Numbered from the stretch's first letter, positions 34,116 through 44,404 are shown. The stretch is DNA of 64,000 bases from CAVVEQ01 sp963828855 (GCA_963828855.1 CAWHGB010000008.1:310001-374000); one strand, 5' to 3'. A program made the numbers and translations. The notes: generated from the letters alone by a model not told the origin.

Positions 34116-34451
34116 ATGTCCAAAGGATTCAACCGTCCCCCAGCCGGGGGAGGAATGGGGATGATGAACCAGTTGAAAAAGCTGCAGGAGCAGATGGAAG
34201 CTGCCCAGGCGCAATTGGCTGTGGAAACCACCACCTCCAGCGTGGGGGGTGGCGCAGTGAAGGTGACCGCGACCGGCGACCAGAAAGTCACCGCGATCTT
34301 CATCGACCCCGAGCTGGTAACTGGAGGGGACGCGGAAATGCTGCAGGACCTGGTCCTAAGTGCCGTGAACCTGGCCCTGGATCAATCCCGGGCGATGGCT
34401 GCCGAAAAAATGGGTCCGCTTGCCGGTGGTTTGGGTGGTTTGGGGTTTTAA
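34116..34451 (+). CDS. YbaB/EbfC nucleoid-associated protein
   Basis: 111 residues. GMGMMNQLKKLQEQMEAAQAQL is the N-terminal coiled-coil helix, followed by the beta-sheet core GGAVKVTATGDQKVTAIFIDPEL and LSAVNLALDQSRAMAAEKM, then a Gly/Leu tail. It binds DNA as a tweezer-like dimer. The start four bases after the dnaX stop with AAGGAG and GGAG before it, and recR ten bases later, is the classic dnaX-ybaB-recR arrangement. Confidence 0.93.
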   Translation: MSKGFNRPPAGGGMGMMNQLKKLQEQMEAAQAQLAVETTTSSVGGGAVKVTATGDQKVTAIFIDPELVTGGDAEMLQDLVLSAVNLALDQSRAMAAEKMGPLAGGLGGLGF

Positions 34452-34460
34452 GTCCGATCC

Positions 34461-35070
34461 ATGGCCATCCTTCCTGAACCTGTTCAGAATCTGATCGCAG
34501 CCTTCGAGCGGCTGCCGGGAATCGGCCCGAAAACCGCCTCGCGCCTGGCATTTTACCTGTTACGGGGGGATGAAGGTATCTCGTTGCAGCTGGCGGAAGC
34601 GCTTATGAAACTTGAAATCCGCCACAGCACTCTGCCCTTTGTGTTTCAATATCACCCTGGCGGATGTGGGTCTCTGTGAGATTTGCTCCAACCCTAAACG
34701 TGCGGAAGGTACGCTCTGCGTAGTGGAGGAGCCGATCGACGTTCTTGTGCTTGAACAGACCGGCGGCTTTAGCGGACGCTATCACGTGCTCCACGGTGTG
34801 ATCTCCCCCATCGAAGGTATCGGCCCGGATGACTTGCGTATTCGCCCGTTGATTGAGCGGGTGAAAGGCGGTGAAGTCCGGGAGGTAATCCTGGCCACAA
34901 ACCCCAGCATGGAAGGGGATGCCACCGCGCTCTATTTAAAACAACAGCTTGCTCCGTTTAATATCCGCCTCACCCGTTTGGCGCGCGGCCTGCCGATGGG
35001 CGGTGACCTGGAATACGCGGATCAGAACACCCTCCTGCGCGCCCTCGCCGGACGGCAGGAGATGTCATAA
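34461..35070 (+). CDS. recR: Recombination protein RecR, one frameshift
   Basis: About 202 residues. The N-terminal helix-hairpin-helix is FERLPGIGPKTASRLAFYLL, then the zinc finger CPLCFN...GLCEIC, the Toprim domain LCVVEEPIDVLVLEQTGGFSGRYHVL and the C-terminal ARGLPMGGDLEYADQNTLLRAL. The frame breaks near 34611: AAACTTGAAATCC should lose one T to read MKLKSATALCPLC. RecR works with RecO/RecF in loading RecA at gaps. The rest of the protein is perfectly conserved, so the indel is probably an artefact. Confidence 0.88.
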
Positions 35071-35072
35071 AA

Positions 35073-35097
35073 AAAGGAGGGCTGACAGCCCTCCTTT
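35073..35097. terminator. Bidirectional terminator between recR and the convergent ATPase gene
   Basis: Eleven-base stem AAAGGAGGGCT / AGCCCTCCTTT with a 3-base loop, A-rich before and T-rich after, so it can serve both converging transcripts. Confidence 0.85.
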
Positions 35098-35108
35098 TAT
35101 TGTTTTGA

Positions 35109-37482
35109 TTATTTTATTTTCCATAGAATACCAACTAGTTCCATGTAAATATCCCTTTGCTGGGGTGAAATGGGCACTTCACGGATCAGCCCGGCCAGGT
35201 CTGATCCTGCCCCCAAACTGGTTTGTTGGCTTTGCTCCAGAACCCGGAGTTGCTCCTCGAGGTTCTGCAAATCCTGCTTCGCGTCCTTCAGGTTGGCTGC
35301 CGCTTCTTCCGCCATTCGGTATTTGCTCACCCCGGAGGAAATACTTCGCTTGCGTCCGCCAAATAACCCGAGAAGGACCTCCCCGCCTTTGGCTACCATT
35401 TCAAATTGTCTTGAGGTTGCCTGCCCTTCCAACTTCTTGATCTTGAGCTGCTGATCCTGGATACGTTGTCGCAGGGGTAGGCTCTTCCGGTCAAATTCCG
35501 CCTTACGCTTCGCTAATTCCACGCCGCTCTGCTGGGTGGCAGCTTGCTGGCAGCGGGCTAAGAATGCCTCTTTAGTTTCCCCCGGCAGGCTGGCTAGTTT
35601 CAATTCCTCATTCGTAAATATTGTCATTGCTCCCGTGCGGTAGATCCAATCGCTGAAATCCTTTTGCAGATCATCCAACTTTTTCTTCGTCGAGATCCAT
35701 CCCGGCAGCGGTGAAAACTTGAGTCCCGCCTGGGGGGTTCGTACCAGCTTGGCGGGATCAATTCCTTCATGGATAAGCATTCTCCCACTGCGGCATCCCC
35801 TGTGGGGCTTCCGTCAACAGTGCGGTTTTCCGAACCACCTGGTTGACCCCGTACTGCTTGGAAAAATATCGCACCTGCGCCTGGAGGATCACCTCGGGCT
35901 GATATAACTTCCCCTGCCCACCAGCTTCCCCAAGGAGGAAATACTCGTCCACCCCTCCCGGCACCACAGGTCTGGTGGAGGACGATTCTCCATTCCTATT
36001 TACTACTGCGGTAGAAACAGCGGCTTGGGAGGCATCGCTGGTATTCATTGTTGAAGCAAGTGGAGCTGGTGCCTGGCTTTTTTCCTTGCCAGCCAGTTTG
36101 TTTAGCGCTGGGATCTGGGTCCGCGTGAGCGGCCCGGCCAGGAAGTTCAGCGCCCAACGGGAGGTCATGACCACCGGCGCTTTGGCGTGCACGTTATGCA
36201 GCAGGAAAACCCGTTTGCCCAGCCCGGAGATGGTCTTATCCGCTGATGTCCGGTCGAATGCACCGCTGGCGCTTTGAAGACCATCCAACAGGCGTTGTTT
36301 GTCCTGGTCAGTCTGCAGCCGCCCGATCAGCCATGTTCCAGCATTGGAAAGTGCTTTGTAATCCACATCCACCGGGTTTTGGGTCGCCAGCAGCAGCCCT
36401 ACACCAAACGCGCGAGCCTGTTTCAGAAGGCGCAACATAGGAGCGTGGGAAGGAGGCCTGGCCACCGGCGGCAAGTAGCCCAAGATCTCATCAAAATAGA
36501 GCAATGCACGGAGCGAGCCGGTACCGCGCTGGGTGAACATCCAGGTCTCCACGGCGCTAAACAACAAAGTGACGAAAAACATGCGTTCGTTGTCGTCCAG
36601 GTGCGCCAGGTAGAAGATGCTGTGGCGGGGTTTGCCCTCACGGGTGAAAAGCAGCTCCTGGATATCCAGCGGGGTACCTTCCTGCCAGGTTTCGAAAGAG
36701 GGCGAAGCCAGGAAGCTGTTGAGCAGCATCGCCAGGTCCATTCGATCCTTCTCGGGGAAGAAAGAATCCACCGGAAATGCCCCCAGGCGGTCGAAGGGAG
36801 GCTTTTGAGTCTGTATGATAAGAGTGGGTAAATCCAACCCCTGCCCGTGGCTCCAGGCTTCCTCCAGCAGATTTGATAGAAGGATATGCTCTCGGGAGCG
36901 CAGTGGGTCTATATCTTTCAACCCTACCAATCCCAGCAAGGCAGTGATTATGCTGGAAATTTTTTCTCGAAGAATTTCCTTATTTTCCTCCCAGGATAGC
37001 GCAGGAGCTTCGAAGGAAGAAAGGATATTGACTGATGCCCCCGCTGATGATCCGGGTGTAAAAACCGTGAAATCGACCGACTCTTTCAACGCCTGGAGCT
37101 GCTCATTCCCCAACCCCCAGCCCTCCAAGCCCTTTTTCCAATTCTCGGAAGCAGCCACTCCCGCCTGTTCCGTGGTCTGCCCCGCCCGGCGGGCGATCTC
37201 CGGGTCGATCCAGGGCTCGAAATCAGCTGGTAAAAGATCAGGGAAATGGAGCAGCAGGTTGGTCAGATCGCCTTTGGGATCCACGATCAGGGCGGGGATT
37301 CCTTTCAGCGCTGCTTCTTCCATCAACGCGATGCATAGGCCGGTCTTCCCTGACCCGGTCATCCCGGTGACAATGGCGTGAGTGGTCAGGTCAGACGGGT
37401 CATAGATCACCTGCTGATCAAGGGTCTTTCCTTTCGCCAGGTCGTAAAGTTTTCCGAGGAAGAAGCCTTCTGAGTTCGACAT
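35109..37482 (-). CDS. HerA-like (DUF87) ATPase with C-terminal coiled coil, one frameshift
   Basis: Composite of about 790 residues. The N-terminal FtsK/HerA-type domain has Walker A VTGMTGSGKTGLCIALMEEA, then LIVDPKGDLTNLL, a Walker B ALLYFDEILGYLPP and the sensor LLLATQNPVDVDYKALSNAGTWLIGRLQ. The C-terminal part (LIHEGIDPAKL onwards) contains DFSDWIYRTGAMTIFTNEELKL, a long coiled coil (residues about 640-760) split by a GLFGGRKRS turn. The parts are in different frames, joined near 35768-35780. Homologues I know of carry both in one chain. Start ATG 37482 has GGAGG; the codons before it are TTG GAG GTT AAA. A role in DNA translocation or processing is assumed, with no partner visible. Confidence 0.75.
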
Positions 37483-37494
37483 TTTAACCTCCAA

Positions 37495-39486
37495 TTATTG
37501 CTGCGGAATTTGGTACAACCGGTAGGTACCCCCGAAATCCTGTACTAAGGGGAGCGATGAAAACAATGCGTCCAATTGATCCAATTCCATCACGGGATGA
37601 TGCGGATCCGGGTTTTCCCGAAGAAATTCTGTGCCCGCCTTATTGTAAAGGATATGTGTGAACCCCTGGTGACGCCAGGAAGCGAGGATGGATTGTGGAT
37701 CCTCTAAAATGGATAGATCGTGCTTCCAGCGATCCAGGATCTCATCGGGATCACATTTCGGGATACACAGGAATCCGCGCGGTTCGTAGAGTAGCAACGT
37801 CTTCTCCCCATCCGGCAGACTTCGAAGGGTGTCCATCGCCGGGCTGAACCAGCCCAGGTTATTCTCCCGATATTGCTGTTCACTCTGCATCCCGGTGAGC
37901 AGCGGCAGCACGCCTGCGCGGGTGAAACTGAGAAAAACCTCCATGGTATTCAAGCCCAATACGAGGATGATCAGCGCTTGAAGCAGCCTGCCAACTCGCA
38001 AGCCGGGGATCTCCACCCGGCTGGTGTTGTAAAAACCAAATGCAGCGAGGATGGCGAATGCCGGGAAGATGGAAAAATACATACGGGTTTGAATAAGGTA
38101 ACCGCTCGCCTGGTTACCGGCTGCCCACAGAACCAATCCCAGGCAGCCGACCCAGGCGGCGTTTTGAAGTGTGGCTTGCTGCGCGGAGGTCAATTTCCGG
38201 TATCCGATCCAGGATAACGCTCCCAGCCCAAGCAAAAGGGGTCCCGCTGAAACGCTGTAACCTTCGGCTGTTTCGCTGCCAACCACGGTCGCGCGAATGG
38301 GCAGCAGGAGCAGGTCCCGCCAATCACCCCAGGCAGCCAAGCCCTGATAGACTCCAATGCGCACGGCATCCATCGCGCCACCCGGGAGGAAGAATGGGTA
38401 GACCGGGTTGCCTGTATTCACCCAGTTTCTGCTTAGCCAAGGGAAAGCAGCCAGGAGTGCTCCACCAACCAGGAGCAGAAGCGATGAAAAGAACTTATCG
38501 CTTCGTTTATAACAGTGCCAGCAAAAGGCTCCAAAAAGGGTGATGGAAAGAAAACCGGCAGTATATTTCGTGGAAAAAGCGAAGCCGGCAAACAGACCCG
38601 CGAAAAAAAGCATCCGCCGCGTGCCTGTTATTCGCCAGCCATCCAGGCAGATAATCGCACCCAGACCGAAAAACAACCCCAGCCAGTCGACATACCCCCA
38701 GGCCATGGAAATGGCAAAGGTGTACCCAGCCATCAGGCTGATCGGTGCCACCCAGCCAGCGGGATTATCCAGCCTGGTGCGGGTAAACCCTGCCAGCCCC
38801 AACAGGGAGAGGAGGGTAAAAAACCAGCCCAGCACCGCTGCCCCTTGAGCTCCACCCAGGGCCATTGCCATTGTGTAAAGCATTTCGGTTGTTTGGGGCA
38901 TCCCGCTCATCACGATCCAGGGCAGGTAGGGAAAGCTGCCGCTTTGGAGGTATGCCTGCGGCATGGTGAGGTGATACATGAGCGCGTCATATTTGATCGG
39001 CGGTGCAAGTGCTGTCATCAAACCGAAGCACAAGATTGCAGTCACAAATGCTCCGCAGATTTTCCAATATCGGCTGCTTTCCTTCCAGAAATCCGCCAAC
39101 CCTCTCCATAATTTCATCCAGGCGCGAATTTCTCTTCTGAAGAAGATCACCAATCCCAGAAGAAGACAGGCGAAAACCAGGGGATTGAACCCTCCAAGCA
39201 GGCCAATGATCATCAGGAGAACCGCTATCAACCCCAGCCCCAGCGCAGATTGGACGCTCAACCTTGCTAGCGGATGGTAATCCTCCATTTGAAGAAGTTT
39301 GCCCCCCACCCCGCCGGAGATGGCGACCAAAAGGAAAGCCAGTGCAATTCTCCAGATGGCCTGTGCAACAATCCCGGCCAGATCGGGACTGAAGGGTTTA
39401 TGGAAAACAAAATAACCCAGAACGATCGCGAATATCCAGCTGATTGCGAGAAATCCCAGGAGAAGGTTGCGGGTTTTATTATCCAT
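37495..39486 (-). CDS. Polytopic GT-C/ArnT-like glycosyltransferase-type membrane protein
   Basis: 663 residues with about 13 to 15 membrane helices and a C-terminal soluble domain of about 130 residues. The loop after the fourth or fifth helix, ALAPPIKYDALMYHLTMPQAYLQSG, carries the acidic residue and histidine pattern typical of PMT/ArnT (GT-C fold) enzymes that use polyprenyl-phosphate sugars. No sugar or acceptor can be named. The soluble end (ILDRWKHDLSILEDP...HILYNKAG) is characteristic of the same group. It stops 12 bases before the ATPase gene start and is probably co-transcribed with it. Confidence 0.75.
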   Translation of the reverse strand: MDNKTRNLLLGFLAISWIFAIVLGYFVFHKPFSPDLAGIVAQAIWRIALAFLLVAISGGVGGKLLQMEDYHPLARLSVQSALGLGLIAVLLMIIGLLGGFNPLVFACLLLGLVIFFRREIRAWMKLWRGLADFWKESSRYWKICGAFVTAILCFGLMTALAPPIKYDALMYHLTMPQAYLQSGSFPYLPWIVMSGMPQTTEMLYTMAMALGGAQGAAVLGWFFTLLSLLGLAGFTRTRLDNPAGWVAPISLMAGYTFAISMAWGYVDWLGLFFGLGAIICLDGWRITGTRRMLFFAGLFAGFAFSTKYTAGFLSITLFGAFCWHCYKRSDKFFSSLLLLVGGALLAAFPWLSRNWVNTGNPVYPFFLPGGAMDAVRIGVYQGLAAWGDWRDLLLLPIRATVVGSETAEGYSVSAGPLLLGLGALSWIGYRKLTSAQQATLQNAAWVGCLGLVLWAAGNQASGYLIQTRMYFSIFPAFAILAAFGFYNTSRVEIPGLRVGRLLQALIILVLGLNTMEVFLSFTRAGVLPLLTGMQSEQQYRENNLGWFSPAMDTLRSLPDGEKTLLLYEPRGFLCIPKCDPDEILDRWKHDLSILEDPQSILASWRHQGFTHILYNKAGTEFLRENPDPHHPVMELDQLDALFSSLPLVQDFGGTYRLYQIPQQ

Positions 39487-39634
39487 ACTGCTTCGAGTTC
39501 CCCATTCAATTATAGATGATGTGCTGGGATAACAACCCGTATATTGACCCGTGCTGGCATAAAAAATGCACTAAAATTCTGACCGCTATTCGCTATGAAG
39601 AATATTTATATTAAACAGACAGGTTCTACAATTA

Positions 39635-41911
39635 ATGATTGATATCCACCTATCCAGCCTGAACCGATCAGCCGGGCAGATCCAACCCGACCTACCCGGC
39701 TTATTTGCCTCCACTCCGCCACGCCGAACCGCCCGCGGAAGAGATCGGGACGCACTTGTCATACTGCTTAACCCGGTTGGCTCCGATGACGCCCTCTCCG
39801 CCAACCGGATCGCCGACCTTTTAAACGCCGCGGCTGAACGATTTTATAAAAGTTCCGGTTCGATAACCTCCGCCCTATCCGAGGCAGCGGATTATCTGAA
39901 CTCTTATTTCATGGATATCAACAAGAATTTATACCCAAATAAAGCTGCCTGTACCGCTGGTTTGAATATCATCGTGATCCGCGGCGATCTGTTCTTCACT
40001 GCGTGCGCAGGATCATCAAGCTGCCTGATTTCCCGTACTGGCGGAGTGGAACGTTTTTGTGCAGAAGGGAATCCACAGCCGGGATTGGGGGTGGGCCGAT
40101 CCATACAATTGCGTTTCGGACAATCCACCCTGCTCCCGGGGGAACTGATCCTTTTTGCGTCTCTCTTGCCGGAGGGTTGGAATGAAACAACCCTGCCGCA
40201 GACCTCCGCACTCGGTTTCGAGGAGATGTATAAATTCCTGGTCCGCGAAGGTGGTCAGGATGTTACCGCAGGCATTATTCGCATCACCCCCGGTAAAGGG
40301 CAGCTGGTCCGTCATCGCATGTCCCTGGCACCTTCTCAGCCCGTAGCAGCCGTGGTCACCACGGCATCCCTGCCCGGTACTTCAATGCCGCAACCTGCCC
40401 GGACAACCCCACCTGGCGGTGTTTCACCGCGACCTGTTATCAGTGGAGATATCCCTAAACCGATTAAAGAAACGAAATCGATCACGGCAAGGATGTTGGC
40501 AATTACCGCCGGGATCAAAGCTTCCTGGGAAAATTTCAACGGCCGCCGCCCAGCCTGGATGAAAAAAGCCGGGGTTAAGGCTGCCAACGTATGGGTGGAG
40601 GGTGAACCGCAGCGAAAGAAAGCTGCCTCCGGCTTCCGCTTGTTCCTTGCCAGAATGTTGCCCGGCATCACCGAGAAATCCCCCGCAATCCCGCAGAGCA
40701 CCATGCTGTTTGCCGCGATCGCCATTCCCATCGTGGTAGTCGCCGTGGGTATCACCATCTACCTCCGCAGCGGCCGGGGAGAACAGCACGTGATCAATTT
40801 TGAGGTGGCCCAGTATTACGCTGGACTTGCCTCCAAGGAAAAAACCCGCGAGTTGCAGACTGAATACTGGTCCCAGGCAAACGATTGGCTCAAGAAAGCC
40901 GAAAGTTACGGTAAAACCGATGAATCCAACCAACTACGCGCGCAGGTCTTCGCCGCGCTGGATTCGCTTCAGGGTGTTTCCCGCCTGGCAATGGTGCCTG
41001 CTCTTTCCTCATCCATCCCAAAAACCTCCCGGATAAGCCGGGTGGTCACGCGCGACCAGGATGTTTACCTGCTGGATGCCCCCACCGGGCGGGTTTCGCG
41101 GGTGACAAAAAGGAATTCGGAAACATACCAGGTTGATTTCGGTTTCACCTGTGGACCGGGAGGGTTCATTGGCAAGATTGTAGATATTGCCACCCTGCCC
41201 CCCAACAATATCCAGGTGCAACCCGGGATCAGTGGTGGTGCCGCGCTCATTGGTGTTGATGAAAACGGAAACGCTGTTTACTGCGCTCCAAAAGCAAACC
41301 CAACCTCCCGGCCGCTCCCCCGACCCAAGGTAAATTGGAGCCGTATCAAAGCCATCACCATAAATGATGGTGTCCTCTATGTTCTGGATACCGGTACCGG
41401 CCGGGTATGGCGCTACCGCAGCGGGGAAAAGGATCGCTCGTACGAATACAGCCAGTCACCGTCTCAATTCTTCGACCTGGCAGCACAAAACAACGGCGGC
41501 GATTATATCGATCTCGCAGTCAGCACCGATGATCTATTTTTATTGCTCAAGAACAACCAGATGGTCCATTGTGTCTACAGCCGGGTGGACTATAAAGAAT
41601 CCACCTGCACTAACCCTGCTGTTTATGAGGATATGCGTTCCGGCAGCCCACAGCCGTTGCCGCTGAACGGCCTTGGTTTTTCCCAGATGTCCTTCACTGA
41701 ACTGCCCGATTCAGCTCTGCATATCCTGGATAGGAATTCCCCCGCTCTATATAAATTCGGGGTTCAGCTCAACCTTTACCGGGTGTTGAACATCGAACCC
41801 GCCCAGGGGTATGATCTCCCAAGTTCGAAGGCGACCGCCTTCACAGTCTCCCCCGAGCAGGTAGTGTTCCTCGTATATGGAGACGAACTTTATTACGCAC
41901 GAATGCCTTGA
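39635..41911 (+). CDS. PP2C-like/membrane/beta-propeller protein of unknown role
   Basis: 758 residues. Residues 1-230 resemble a PP2C-type fold (ALVILLNPVGSDDALSANRIADLLNAAAERFY, NKAACTAGLNIIVIRGDLFFTACAGSSSCLISR, LLPGELILFASLLPEGW), but the canonical metal-binding DG motifs are not evident, so it may be a non-catalytic relative. A Pro/Thr linker and basic segment lead to one membrane helix (MLFAAIAIPIVVVAVGITIYL, residues about 350-370). The extracytoplasmic C-terminus starts with a helical hairpin and then a propeller-like repeat region with recurrent DVYLLDAPTGRVSRV and GVLYVLDTGTGRVWRYR. Stands alone. Confidence 0.7.
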   Translation: MIDIHLSSLNRSAGQIQPDLPGLFASTPPRRTARGRDRDALVILLNPVGSDDALSANRIADLLNAAAERFYKSSGSITSALSEAADYLNSYFMDINKNLYPNKAACTAGLNIIVIRGDLFFTACAGSSSCLISRTGGVERFCAEGNPQPGLGVGRSIQLRFGQSTLLPGELILFASLLPEGWNETTLPQTSALGFEEMYKFLVREGGQDVTAGIIRITPGKGQLVRHRMSLAPSQPVAAVVTTASLPGTSMPQPARTTPPGGVSPRPVISGDIPKPIKETKSITARMLAITAGIKASWENFNGRRPAWMKKAGVKAANVWVEGEPQRKKAASGFRLFLARMLPGITEKSPAIPQSTMLFAAIAIPIVVVAVGITIYLRSGRGEQHVINFEVAQYYAGLASKEKTRELQTEYWSQANDWLKKAESYGKTDESNQLRAQVFAALDSLQGVSRLAMVPALSSSIPKTSRISRVVTRDQDVYLLDAPTGRVSRVTKRNSETYQVDFGFTCGPGGFIGKIVDIATLPPNNIQVQPGISGGAALIGVDENGNAVYCAPKANPTSRPLPRPKVNWSRIKAITINDGVLYVLDTGTGRVWRYRSGEKDRSYEYSQSPSQFFDLAAQNNGGDYIDLAVSTDDLFLLLKNNQMVHCVYSRVDYKESTCTNPAVYEDMRSGSPQPLPLNGLGFSQMSFTELPDSALHILDRNSPALYKFGVQLNLYRVLNIEPAQGYDLPSSKATAFTVSPEQVVFLVYGDELYYARMP

Positions 41912-41937
41912 TCCATTCGATTCTTTAATTTGGTTGG

Positions 41938-44031
41938 TTATTTCGAGAGCGGTTTTTGCTTGAGTAACCGCGAGGAATTCCCCAGGATGCCAAGATCGGG
42001 GATAATCTGCATGGTGGCCGCCAGCGCGGGGGGCAGAAAACCCAGCGCAGCCAGGCTGATCCCGATCACGTTATAGAACCCGGCAAAGAGCAGGTTTCCG
42101 CGCACAACCCGCATACTCCGGCGTGAGATCGCCAGCGCTTCCGGAACAAGCATCCAATCTTCCCGCAGGATGGCAATATCGGCTGCTTCAAGCGCGATGT
42201 CTGAACCGGAGGAAGCGAGAGCGATACCCACGTCCGCCTGGGCAAGCGCAGGGGCGTCATTGATCCCATCCCCAACCATCATCACCCTCCTGCTTTTTTC
42301 CTGGTATTCCTTTACTATGCGGATCTTATCTTCAGGCAGGAGTTCTGCCCGGAAACCCACTCCCAATTCTGATGCCACCTTCGCAGCCGTGGCTGAGTTA
42401 TCCCCGGTGAGGATCTCAATATCCCTAATTCCAAGATCACGGAGCTTTTGGATAGCTGCCGGGACATCCCCGCGCAGAGTGTCCGCCAGGCCTAGTAAAC
42501 CAATCAGGGTATCATCGCGGAAAACATACAGAACCGTCCTCCCCGCAGATTCAAGCTTCCCAGCCTCTTCAGGTTTGGCGGTGCCATTGAGGACGAGTTT
42601 GGAACCCAGGCGGATATCATGATCCCCCACCCTGGCGGTTAGCCCGATCCCGGCCTGGTTGCGGAAGTTCTCCGGTGTGGTCAAGGGCAGAGCGCGTTTA
42701 AGGGCAGCTTCACGGATCGCCGCCGCAAGGGGGTGCTCGGAATAACGCTCTGCTGAAGCTGCCAGCTTGAGAATATCGTCCTCAGTCGATCCATTCAAGC
42801 AGACGATATCTGTCAAATTCGGCTTCCCCAGGGTGAGCGTACCGGTTTTATCAATCAACAGGGTATCCACAACAGCCAGGGTTTCGAGGACGATCCCGCC
42901 TTTGATCATCAGCCCACGCTTGGCCGCTGCGCCAATGGATGCCATCATTGCGATGGGAGTGGCCAGGGCGATGGAGCAGGAACACGCTACCGCCAGCACA
43001 GCAACCGCGGCGTTTACATCCCGGCTGAAAACCAAAGTCAGGAGGGCAATCCCCGATACGACGGGAAGATAATACCCGGAGAACCGGTCTGCGAATTTCT
43101 GAATCGTTCCTTTTTTCGCTTCCGCCTCCTCCACCAGGTGAACAACCTTACCAAACGCAGTATCCCTGCCGGTGTGTGTGGCCTGAACTCGCACGGATCC
43201 GGCTTGCAGCAGGGTGGCTGCGTAAACCAGGGTGCCCGGACCAATCTCCACCGGCATAGCTTCCCCGGTCAATGCGGCCTGATCCACTGAAGCGGTTCCA
43301 GAAAGGACTCTGCCATCCACGGGGATCTTTTCCCCAGGCCGGACGATGACGATATCACCGGGCAGGACCGCGGTGATCGGGACATCCTCCTCCCTGGCAT
43401 CGCGTTCCACCCGCGCGGTCTGCGGCAACATGACCGTCAGGTCTTTGATCGCCCGGCGGGATTGGTCGGCGGTGAACGACTCAACGTAGTTACCGATGTA
43501 CATCATGAAAACCAGCACCCCCGCTGTCGGCCATTCTCCGATCAGGAGGGAGGCAGCCACACCCAGGGTCATCAGGGTGCGGGAAGTGACCTGCCGGTTG
43601 AGTGTCGATTTGAAGACATCCACAAAGATCGGCCAGCCTGCCGCGATGACGATAACTGTTCCCAGTGTGCGCGGGATGTAATCGGTAAGGGTTTGGAATA
43701 ATCCCAGCCATTCACCGATCACGATAACGAACAGCAAAGCACCGGTGATCAGGGCAAAGACCGTGAAGACCATCCGGCTGAAGCTTTCTCCTGAAGGACG
43801 GGACCCATTGGATGTTTCCGGAACCGTATATCCGGCTGATACCACAGCAGAGCGGATTTGGCTCATCTGCACCACACCGAGTTCCGCCTGAATGATGGCT
43901 TTTTCGGAGGAGAGCAGAACATCCACCGAAAGTACCCCTGGGATTTTTTCAATGGCGTGACGCACGTGATTGGTGCATTCTGCACAGTCCATTCCCGCGA
44001 CCGGGACTTCGATGCGTTGAAAATTATCCAT
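41938..44031 (-). CDS. Heavy-metal P1B-type ATPase with CSC in place of CPC
   Basis: 697 residues. N-terminal HMA domain with metal site GMDCAECTN (C16, C19), then membrane helices, actuator TGEAMPVEIGPG, phosphorylation site DKTGTLTLG, SEHP motif YSEHPLAAAI, and GDGINDAPALAQADVGIAL. The membrane metal site of helix 6, normally CPC or similar, reads A-C350-S-C352-S followed by IALATPIAMMAS: the proline is serine. The upstream CadC/ZiaR-like repressor points to Zn, Cd or Pb efflux. The start ATG 44031 overlaps the repressor gene by eight bases. Confidence 0.9.
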   Translation of the reverse strand: MDNFQRIEVPVAGMDCAECTNHVRHAIEKIPGVLSVDVLLSSEKAIIQAELGVVQMSQIRSAVVSAGYTVPETSNGSRPSGESFSRMVFTVFALITGALLFVIVIGEWLGLFQTLTDYIPRTLGTVIVIAAGWPIFVDVFKSTLNRQVTSRTLMTLGVAASLLIGEWPTAGVLVFMMYIGNYVESFTADQSRRAIKDLTVMLPQTARVERDAREEDVPITAVLPGDIVIVRPGEKIPVDGRVLSGTASVDQAALTGEAMPVEIGPGTLVYAATLLQAGSVRVQATHTGRDTAFGKVVHLVEEAEAKKGTIQKFADRFSGYYLPVVSGIALLTLVFSRDVNAAVAVLAVACSCSIALATPIAMMASIGAAAKRGLMIKGGIVLETLAVVDTLLIDKTGTLTLGKPNLTDIVCLNGSTEDDILKLAASAERYSEHPLAAAIREAALKRALPLTTPENFRNQAGIGLTARVGDHDIRLGSKLVLNGTAKPEEAGKLESAGRTVLYVFRDDTLIGLLGLADTLRGDVPAAIQKLRDLGIRDIEILTGDNSATAAKVASELGVGFRAELLPEDKIRIVKEYQEKSRRVMMVGDGINDAPALAQADVGIALASSGSDIALEAADIAILREDWMLVPEALAISRRSMRVVRGNLLFAGFYNVIGISLAALGFLPPALAATMQIIPDLGILGNSSRLLKQKPLSK

Positions 44032-44389
44032 GAAGTAAGTGTTCCTTTGTACGGGTAAAGAGCTCCAGGATGTGATCGTCATCCAGGGCATAAAAAACAA
44101 CGCGGCCTTCCTTGCGGCTGCGGACCAGGCGGAGATCACGAAGGATGCGCAGCTGATGTGAGACTGCGCTTTGTGTCATTCCCAGCAGCATGGAAAGATC
44201 ACACACACATAGCTGAGTACCGATCATCGCCGAGATCAATCGCACCCGGGTGGGATCCGCCAAGGCTTGAAACACGCGGGCAATATCGTTTGCGATATCC
44301 TGATTCACTAGAGTGCTCTTCGCCTGGTCCACCAGGTCGCGGTGAATGGCCTCAACTTCGCAGGGGAAGACGGTTTCTTTTTCGGGCAT
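44024..44389 (-). CDS. ArsR/SmtB-family metal-sensing repressor (CadC/ZiaR type)
   Basis: 121 residues. Winged helix with ALADPTRVRLISAMIGTQLCVCDL: the CVC pair (C61, C63) in the alpha-3 helix is the CadC/CmtR-type soft-metal site, and C10 in the N-terminal extension (VFPCEVEAIH) fits the CadC fourth ligand. The C-terminal helix DDDHILELFTRTKEHLLH provides the SmtB/ZiaR alpha-5 zinc site. ATG 44389 has AAGGA upstream. It represses its own operon with the P-type ATPase through the operator at 44405-44424 until Cd, Pb or Zn binds. Confidence 0.92.
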   Translation of the reverse strand: MPEKETVFPCEVEAIHRDLVDQAKSTLVNQDIANDIARVFQALADPTRVRLISAMIGTQLCVCDLSMLLGMTQSAVSHQLRILRDLRLVRSRKEGRVVFYALDDDHILELFTRTKEHLLHG

Positions 44390-44404
44390 AATTATTCCTT
44401 GATT

